Shown one piece after another: positions 58,729-63,275 of a stretch of 63,275 nucleotides of DNA (the first letter of the stretch is position 1; each line of letters opens with the position of its first letter). The DNA is from a virus, in IMG/VR virus record IMGVR_UViG_3300013111_000758, positions 1-63,275 of that record; one strand, written 5' to 3'. A program made the translations under genes and the position numbers. The notes under the pieces are model-generated. The model saw only the letters and a list, made by a program, of their open reading frames with translations. It did not search any database and was not told where the DNA came from.

Positions 58729-59159
58729 TGGGTCTCCTTCAGGAAGGCGAGCACCGACTCGGGCAGCTCGTCCTCCGGCAGTCGTTGAGCCTCCCGCTCG
58801 ATGCGGTCGGCGAGGGTTGCGTTCTGGGCCTCGAGGGCCATGGCCACGTCGGTCAGGCCAGCGGCCTGCGCCTCAGCAGCCTCGACCTGGCCCTCACGGT
58901 ACTCGTCGAGCCAGGTCAGGAGCATCGACTCCTTCCCCTCGACGTACTGGTGGCTGTGCTTGGCGACGTCACGCTCGACCTCGGCCACCGCCACCTTGGA
59001 CTTGCCCTCCAGCTTGATGATGGAGGGCTTGACGCTGAACCAGACCACGAGGAGCACGACCACCACAGCCAGGCCGCCGAGGCCCCAGATGATGGCCTTG
59101 GAGAAGAGCCAGCTGTCGCTGGGTCCGTGTTCATCGTAGTCGTCTTCGAATCGGGACAT
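58725..59159 (-). CDS. Membrane-anchored coiled-coil protein
   Basis: 144 residues. Transmembrane helix at about 20-42 (AIIWGLGGLAVVVVLLVVWF) and a long helical, acidic extracytoplasmic domain. GGAGG precedes ATG 59159. It resembles LemA-type proteins in layout (short N-terminus, one helix, coiled coil), but the match is loose. Coupled to the pilin-like gene by an ATGA overlap. Confidence 0.6.
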   Translation of the reverse strand: MSRFEDDYDEHGPSDSWLFSKAIIWGLGGLAVVVVLLVVWFSVKPSIIKLEGKSKVAVAEVERDVAKHSHQYVEGKESMLLTWLDEYREGQVEAAEAQAAGLTDVAMALEAQNATLADRIEREAQRLPEDELPESVLAFLKETQ

Positions 59160-59190
59160 GGGTGTTCCTCCAGTGTGGGGTACGGACGTG

Positions 59191-59493
59191 TCAGTCCTTC
59201 ATTCCGAACCACTCGAGGTCGTCGGGTGGGTCGCCCAGCTCCTCGGTCTTCTCGGCGATGTAGTCCTTGACCTCCTGCGGGAGGCCAGCGCTGAACAACA
59301 TCGCCTCGGTGCGCCCACTGCCGTTCCACCGTGGGTCGCTCTCGCTGCTCACGGTCCAGCTGCCAGGCTTGGGTCCGAACATCACGCCCCGGATGTTCAC
59401 CTCCGGGTTCCACGGGCACTCGCCGCACTCCTTGGCGGGCCCTCGCACCTTCACCCCGCACTCGGGGCACAGCCCATGTCTGTGGTCTCTCAT
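59191..59493 (-). CDS. Zinc-ribbon protein
   Basis: 100 residues. CPECG-x8-CGECPWNPE at residues 9-28 forms a short zinc ribbon; the C-terminal part is helical and acidic (LPQEVKDYIAEKTEELGDPPDDLEWF). ATG 59493 overlaps the upstream stop with GAGGAGGGG just before it. Confidence 0.6.
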   Translation of the reverse strand: MRDHRHGLCPECGVKVRGPAKECGECPWNPEVNIRGVMFGPKPGSWTVSSESDPRWNGSGRTEAMLFSAGLPQEVKDYIAEKTEELGDPPDDLEWFGMKD

Positions 59494-60029
59494 GGCCCCT
59501 CCTCGGCCTTCTCCGGCTCGGGCAGGTCGAGGTGCTTGCGTGCCCCTCCCAGCGTGGTGATGCCCGTCGGCACCTGGGACAGCACGGCGTTCTTGACGCT
59601 GAGCACCCACAGGCCGTTGCGCCACCGCACGGGGATGGAGATGAGCCAGGTGCCCTCGCACTCCGGCGTCTTCAGCCTGGCGAAGAAGGCCGTCTTGTCC
59701 AGGATGCCGTCCTTGGTGTAGTAGTCCAGGCGCTCTCCAGCGCCCTGACCCTCGTGGTCGAAGATGGTGGCGTTGGCGTAGTGCCCACGACCCGCACGCT
59801 CGGGCGTCAGCACCAGCAGGTGGATGGTGTGCGGCTCCGGCCGCGGCTTCGGGGGCTCCTTGGGCTTGGGCGCCGGCTCGGCGGGCGGCTCCAGCAGGCT
59901 CTCCAGGTGCTCCACTCGCTGCTGGAGACCACCCAGGGCCTCGGCGGTGTTCTGGGCTGCGAGGTCCAGGCGCCCCTGCATCTGGTCGAGCTGGTCCTGC
60001 ATCTTCTTCAGGGCTGCGTAGTCGGTCAT
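59490..60029 (-). CDS. Coiled-coil plus globular domain protein
   Basis: 179 residues: N-terminal coiled coil (LKKMQDQLDQMQGRLDLAAQ), Pro/Lys linker, then an alpha/beta domain (TIHLLVLTPERAGRGHYANATIF...TWLISIPVRWRNGLWVLSV). ATG 60029 follows AGAGGAGAG and a CATAACGA promoter-like string similar to the -10 region at 8559. Unknown function. Confidence 0.55.
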   Translation of the reverse strand: MTDYAALKKMQDQLDQMQGRLDLAAQNTAEALGGLQQRVEHLESLLEPPAEPAPKPKEPPKPRPEPHTIHLLVLTPERAGRGHYANATIFDHEGQGAGERLDYYTKDGILDKTAFFARLKTPECEGTWLISIPVRWRNGLWVLSVKNAVLSQVPTGITTLGGARKHLDLPEPEKAEEGP

Positions 60030-60048
60030 CGATTCTCTCCTCTGTTCG

Positions 60049-60420
60049 TTATGGGTTGCTCTCGATCTCGTCCATGACGCTTCTCAGGCGTCGCTCCTGT
60101 TCATGGGTGAGACAGACCATCGTGCGCACGGTCGGGTAGGACCGCTGCTCGAGCCCCACGTGGGGAGGCACCACCACGAACAGCAGGTCGCTGCCATCCC
60201 AGTAGTGCCAGTGCATCAGCGCCACGCTTCGAGTCCGCCACAGGGTCGTGTCCACCATCTCCAGTACGTCGACAGCCACGTCCGGGCGCACTCGACAGGT
60301 GCGTCCCAACACGTAGCTCACCACGTACCCACGGGTATGCCCTGGATGCGCCAGGTCGCTTCGTTCCAGCCACCGCTCCCACGCATGGTGAGAGCACTGC
60401 AGGTCCAGCAGCTCCTCCAA
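60049..60420 (-). CDS. Hypothetical protein
   Basis: 123 residues: SHHAWERWLERSDL, YVLGRTCRVRPDVAVDVLEMVDTTLWRTRSVALMHWHYWDGSDLLFVVVPP, and a basic C-terminal helix. The H-x-x-x-R-W-x-x-R start resembles small phage proteins related to toxins of the BrnT/HigB kind, but this is too weak to assign. TTG 60420 has AAAGGAGG upstream; TATAAGAG lies 32 bases further. Confidence 0.5.
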   Translation of the reverse strand: MEELLDLQCSHHAWERWLERSDLAHPGHTRGYVVSYVLGRTCRVRPDVAVDVLEMVDTTLWRTRSVALMHWHYWDGSDLLFVVVPPHVGLEQRSYPTVRTMVCLTHEQERRLRSVMDEIESNP

Positions 60421-60451
60421 AGCTCAGGCCTCCTTTCACAAGCGGTTCATC

Positions 60452-60458
60452 CTCTTAT
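60452..60458 (-). promoter_or_regulatory. TATAAGAG -10-like element
   Basis: Minus-strand GTATAAGAGGATGAAC upstream of gene 60049-60420; exact ATAAGAG member of the family. Confidence 0.5.
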
Positions 60459-60537
60459 ACCCACAGGCCGACGGTCCTTGGCAGGAGCCCAGAGATCGTG
60501 TAGATCCGATCACAACACCAACCCGAGAGGAGTTCAG

Positions 60538-60762
60538 ATGCCCCTACCCGAGACCCTGGTACACAACCTGGAAGGTGAGGACCTCTACGCCCTGGAAGAG
60601 GCAGTGGAGAAGTTCTTGAAGGCCCACGATGAGCGCTACCACGGTGGGCACTGCCAGCACCACATCCAGGTCCTGAGCTCGCCCATCGTCATCTCCCCCG
60701 AGGGGCGCTACCAGATGCTGCTCATCTACAGGACGGATGACGACAGCCTGACCCCCCCCTAG
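60538..60762 (+). CDS. Small hypothetical protein
   Basis: 74 residues: helix ETLVHNLEGEDLYALEEAVEKFLKAHDERY, a His/Cys cluster HGGHCQHH, then beta strands IQVLSSPIVIS and YQMLLIYRTDD. GAGAGGAG precedes ATG 60538. Unknown function; isolated plus-strand gene at the edge of a non-coding region. Confidence 0.6.
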   Translation: MPLPETLVHNLEGEDLYALEEAVEKFLKAHDERYHGGHCQHHIQVLSSPIVISPEGRYQMLLIYRTDDDSLTPP

Positions 60763-61449
60763 GCCCCAGCCACCACACCCAAAATCCCCATACCGCTTCA
60801 GGCCGCAAGACCACAAAGGCACCTCGGCGCAAAGCACAGATGGTCCTGGCATGGGTGTTACCCCTAGTAGTACAGGGAACTAGCAGGAAGACAGGGCCAG
60901 CCGTGCCGTGCAGGGCCCTCCCCACGTGCAGCCCCCCAGTCCGCCACAGGGCTCAACAGGGGCAGTTGGTCTTTTACAGCCCAGGGGGAACATCAACCCA
61001 ACAACCAACAAGTTGGAGTTGGACGTGGTAGTCCATAGGGGGCTCACAGCCCATGGGAGCACCATCCAGGGCGCCAATCACATGCACTCTGGATGTGCGT
61101 ATGCTCATGCAGCTATCGAAAGGGGCACTTGGTCGAAACAGGGGGGACCCCCGGGTATGACAAATTTGGTGGGGTGGGGGCACCCAACAAAATTTTTTTG
61201 GTTCTCCCTGGGGACCAACAGCCGGGAGTTGGCTCGTGTGCGCAGCTGGGAGTTCGGGGGTAAAAGAGAGAGGAGGGGCGGCCGGTGCGCGCACAGTCCG
61301 GCGCGCCGGGGGCGGCACGGGACCGACAGTCCTCCTCCCTCCCGCAGTGAGGCACGCTGGCCCGGCGGCACTCGCGTACCCACGGGCTCAGCTACACCCT
61401 CACCACTTGCGGGAGCGACCCGCCAGTTGGAGCCGGTAAGCGACCCGGC
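60763..61449. other. Non-coding region with CCAAC/GTTGG inverted repeats
   Basis: About 690 bases with no convincing gene. It is A+T-richer in places than its surroundings and contains inverted repeats built on CCAAC/GTTGG at 60998-61022, 61184-61201 and 61215-61232, a terminator-like hairpin with a T7 tract (about 61164-61199), and CTAGT...ACTAG near 60880. Possible origin, packaging or regulatory region. Confidence 0.5.
61164..61199 (+). terminator. Hairpin followed by T7 tract
   Basis: AATTTGGTGGGGTG and CACCCAACAAAATT pair imperfectly around GGGG and are followed by seven T. The only hairpin in the window with a real T-tract; no gene immediately upstream. Confidence 0.45.
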
Positions 61450-62241
61450 TCAGTGCCTCGAGCCCAGCCGCCCGTTCTGGCAGCGGGGGCAGGGGATCGT
61501 GGTCCCCTCCCAGGCGTTGGGGCTGAGGTCCGGCACCGTCTCGTCCCCCTTGCACAGGGAGCAGACCGGCTTCTCCTTGGCCTGGGGGACCAGGGTCACC
61601 ACCGCGGGCAGGCAGCTGCACTCGCCCACCGTGTCCCGGCCCATGCCCACCTCGCCGCTGCCCTCGCAGATGCGGCAGCCCACGTCCGGCGCCAGCTCCT
61701 CGAGGTCCCCGACGCCCGTGATGGCCCACACCGCCCGGACCAGCCGCTCGTAGTTCAGCTGCGGCTTGTCGGTGAGGACCATGGAGGTGGTGCGGTGGTC
61801 GGTCTTGGACCGCAGCAACAGCCGCAGGTCCGGATCCACCGTGGCCTCCAGGACGGGGCCCGACGTGCCGAACATGCCGTCCTGGATGATGCCCACCTCG
61901 AAGGCCGCGCTGCCGGTGAAGCTGCCCGTGTAGTCCTCCCCGCGGTCGTCCACGTAGGACTGCGGGAGGTCGTTCAGCAACGCGCGCATCGCCAGCAGGA
62001 ACCGCCCGACGCTCTCCTGGACGTGGACGACCAGCACCTGGACGTAGGTGCCGTCGCGCTCCTCGGTCCCCAGCAGGAAGGAGCGGTTCCCCCGGCGCGC
62101 CAGGATGGCCTCGTCGGAGATGTCGACGGCCGTGCCGTCATCAGGGCTGTCCTCGTACAGCTCGACCCTCTTCTCAGCCTTGAGCTGCTCGAAGGTGTTC
62201 TGCGCGCGGGACTCGAACGAACCAATCGTTTCCAGAGCCAT
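61450..62241 (-). CDS. Protein with DnaJ-type zinc-finger repeats
   Basis: 263 residues. Acidic alpha/beta N-terminal part (MALETIGSFESRAQNTFEQL, DGTYVQVLVVHVQESVGRFLLAMRALLND) and a C-terminal cysteine-rich region with CRICEGSGEVG, CSC, CSLCKGDET and CPRCQNGRLG, the CxxCxGxG pattern of DnaJ zinc fingers used to bind unfolded protein or nucleic acid. No J domain is present. ATG 62241 follows AAGGGAG; longer starts would enter the promoter region. Expression appears tightly controlled by inverted repeats upstream. Confidence 0.65.
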   Translation of the reverse strand: MALETIGSFESRAQNTFEQLKAEKRVELYEDSPDDGTAVDISDEAILARRGNRSFLLGTEERDGTYVQVLVVHVQESVGRFLLAMRALLNDLPQSYVDDRGEDYTGSFTGSAAFEVGIIQDGMFGTSGPVLEATVDPDLRLLLRSKTDHRTTSMVLTDKPQLNYERLVRAVWAITGVGDLEELAPDVGCRICEGSGEVGMGRDTVGECSCLPAVVTLVPQAKEKPVCSLCKGDETVPDLSPNAWEGTTIPCPRCQNGRLGSRH

Positions 62242-62264
62242 CTGGCTCTCCCTTGTGCCCCCTG

Positions 62265-62307
62265 GTTGTAGCCAGAGCATGGGGGCGTGTACTTCTCTGG
62301 CTACAAC
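62265..62307 (-). promoter_or_regulatory. 13-bp inverted repeat at promoter/5' UTR
   Basis: GTTGTAGCCAGAG (62265-62277) and its exact complement (62295-62307), 17-base loop, directly downstream of the ATAAGAG element. A related AGAGCCA...TGGCTCT repeat spans the start codon (62234-62249). Operator or RNA hairpin. Confidence 0.6.
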
Positions 62308-62313
62308 TCTTAT
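62307..62313 (-). promoter_or_regulatory. ATAAGAG -10-like element
   Basis: Minus-strand CGGGGATAAGAG, identical over 12 bases to the element at 49992. The palindrome copy 8 lies where the spacer between -35 and -10 would be. Confidence 0.55.
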
Positions 62314-62317
62314 CCCC

Positions 62318-62332
62318 GCGACAGTCTGTCGT
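62318..62332. repeat. Palindrome copy 8
   Basis: GCGACAGTCTGTCGT; 13-bp core perfect. It sits immediately upstream of the ATAAGAG element, a typical place for a repressor operator. Confidence 0.85.
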
Positions 62333-63051
62333 TTTGCAGATTTCGGGGTAAGAGACGCCGACACCGATGAGGTGCCGACGCTCCTGCCGGAGGACTATTG
62401 CTGCTGGCGGCCCAACGACAAACCGCAGGGACGGCCGGCTCGCGTCGCGTCGCGCCGCGGCTGAAGTAGCCACGGACACGCCGGCTCTTGCGCCTGGGGA
62501 CCGCAAGCAGTCCCTTCCGCCCAGCCAGCTCTGGACCCGGGGCTCCGGCCATCGGGAGGTCCCGCAGGCCTACCTGACCACCCCAGCACCGTCCAACCTC
62601 GAGTCCGCGGTTCCTGAGTCCGGACACTCCAGCGTCGCTGCCTGGTCGCGAGAGTACGCGAGGTCCATCCGGATCCTGCCCCAACGGGCTGACCGCTCGC
62701 TGTGCGGCCCATCCCACCGTGGGGCCTCCATCCCTACCCCCTTCCTGGTGCCGACGGCGCACGCCATGAAGGCGGCCGACAGCTACTCGTGGGTAGGCGT
62801 CCTACCTCTCTTATGGCAGGGGACCCAACAGAATTTGTTGGCTAAACAAAGCGGCCCGGGGGCCGCAGTGTTTGCTCCCCCCCGTCCCTCGGGGGACAAT
62901 CCTGCCAGCCGACGAAGGGGGGGAGCGAGCCCCGTCGGCGTCGTCGCCCCGTTACGCGAACCCTGACCAGGCGGTGGCGTTCTACCTGGGCCGAGGGTGC
63001 ACCCTTCCTCCGGGCCAACCCCCGGGTGCCGAGGGGTTGGGGGGTTGCAGG
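62333..63051. other. Non-coding or uncertain region
   Basis: About 720 bases. Open frames on both strands (for example plus 62367-62966) lack ribosome-binding sites and the GC-rich third positions of real genes here. It contains CCAACA-GAATT-TGTTGG (62825-62841), a GCGGCCC-GG-GGGCCGC hairpin extended by AAACA/TGTTT (about 62846-62873), and an orphan ATAAGAG on the minus strand at 62808-62814. Confidence 0.45.
62808..62814 (-). promoter_or_regulatory. Orphan ATAAGAG element
   Basis: Minus-strand CCATAAGAG with ACAAAT about 17 bases upstream. The only frame downstream is a weak 65-codon one (62570-62767) without a ribosome-binding site, so it may drive a small RNA or be incidental. Confidence 0.35.
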
Positions 63052-63261
63052 TTAGAGGCGGCGGTACGGTCGCACGAAGTCACCGGACTCGATGTAGTGC
63101 CCGGTGGCCACCAGCTGCTCGACCAGCCAGCGGTTGGCCTCCTCCTCACCGAGGACCGCCTCCACCTTGTCCAGCTTGCGCTGGAGCTTGGGGAAGCGGA
63201 GCAGGCGCATGGCCAGCATGAACTTGCCGCGTGGTCTGTCGCCGAGGTGCTCGCGCACCAT
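63052..63261 (-). CDS. Hypothetical protein, possibly truncated by window edge
   Basis: 69 residues from ATG 63261, basic and helical: FMLAMRLLRFPKLQRKLDKVEAVLGEEEANRWLVEQLV then HYIESGDFVRPYRRL. A GGAG lies nine bases before the ATG, but the frame stays open to the window edge, so the gene may start further right. Unknown function. Confidence 0.5.
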   Translation of the reverse strand: MVREHLGDRPRGKFMLAMRLLRFPKLQRKLDKVEAVLGEEEANRWLVEQLVATGHYIESGDFVRPYRRL

Positions 63262-63275
63262 GGCGGCCGTCTCCG

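Noticed and set aside
60763-61449. tRNA gene or CRISPR array in the non-coding regions
   Set aside because: No cloverleaf or T-loop-like GTTCRANNC context, and no regularly spaced direct repeats.
62570-62767. A 65-codon minus-strand frame downstream of an orphan ATAAGAG element
   Set aside because: No ribosome-binding site and low-complexity sequence; kept only as a note on the promoter-like element.
62367-62966. A 199-codon plus-strand frame in the right-hand non-coding region
   Set aside because: No ribosome-binding site, third positions not GC-biased like real genes here, Arg/Ser/Pro-rich composition.

Overview
The window is part of a large, GC-rich (roughly two thirds G+C by eye) double-stranded DNA tailed phage with a contractile tail (myovirus type). 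The evidence is a large terminase, a prohead-protease-like protein, an HK97-type major capsid protein and a very long tail sheath on the plus strand, together with an endolysin cassette. I recognise no portal, tape measure, baseplate, DNA polymerase or tRNA gene, so the full genome must be considerably larger than 63 kb. The host is not identifiable from sequence alone; a high-GC bacterium is likely.

Layout. 1-3.9 kb: a phosphoesterase/SWIM protein (+), then minus-strand RNase HII, two unknown genes and a ParB-like protein. 3.9-6.9 kb: terminase large subunit interrupted by an intein in its P-loop. 7.0-8.5 kb: two minus-strand genes (a membrane coiled-coil protein and a MerR/excisionase-type helix-turn-helix protein). 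8.5-38.9 kb: a long plus-strand virion operon opening at a TTGACA-18-TATAAC promoter: head assembly (protease, scaffold-like acidic proteins, decoration candidate, major capsid protein), neck candidates, the 1511-residue sheath, an HNH endonuclease inserted at the 3' end of the sheath gene, then a run of beta-rich tail or fibre-like proteins. 38.9-50.0 kb: a compact minus-strand operon of overlapping small genes, many with zinc ribbons, bounded by a CobT-like VWA protein and a CobS/MoxR-like AAA+ ATPase. 50.1-56.4 kb: a plus-strand cassette with endolysin, several membrane proteins, a family 2 glycosyltransferase and small overlapping genes. 56.5-60.5 kb: minus-strand genes including a type IV pilin-like protein, a frameshifted gene and a highly structured non-coding stretch. 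60.5-63.3 kb: a small plus gene, a DnaJ-zinc-finger-like protein and two non-coding regions rich in CCAAC/GTTGG inverted repeats.

Regulation. Three plus-strand promoters share an 18-nt spacer (8535, 34718, 50143). Minus-strand operons are preceded by a recurring ATAAG(A/G) element with a loosely shared CAA-containing element about 17 nt upstream. Perfect hairpins close most convergent or divergent junctions.

Most notable observations: eight copies of an exact palindrome CGACAG(A/T)CTGTCG spread over the whole window in genes of unrelated function and in two promoter regions; an HNH element that brought a synonymously recoded copy of the sheath C-terminus while the old end survives downstream; recurring K-x-A tetrapeptides through the virion proteins; and a CobS/CobT-like pair whose CobT partner carries an HExxH motif. 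Functional statements for unrecognised genes are limited to what the sequence shows.
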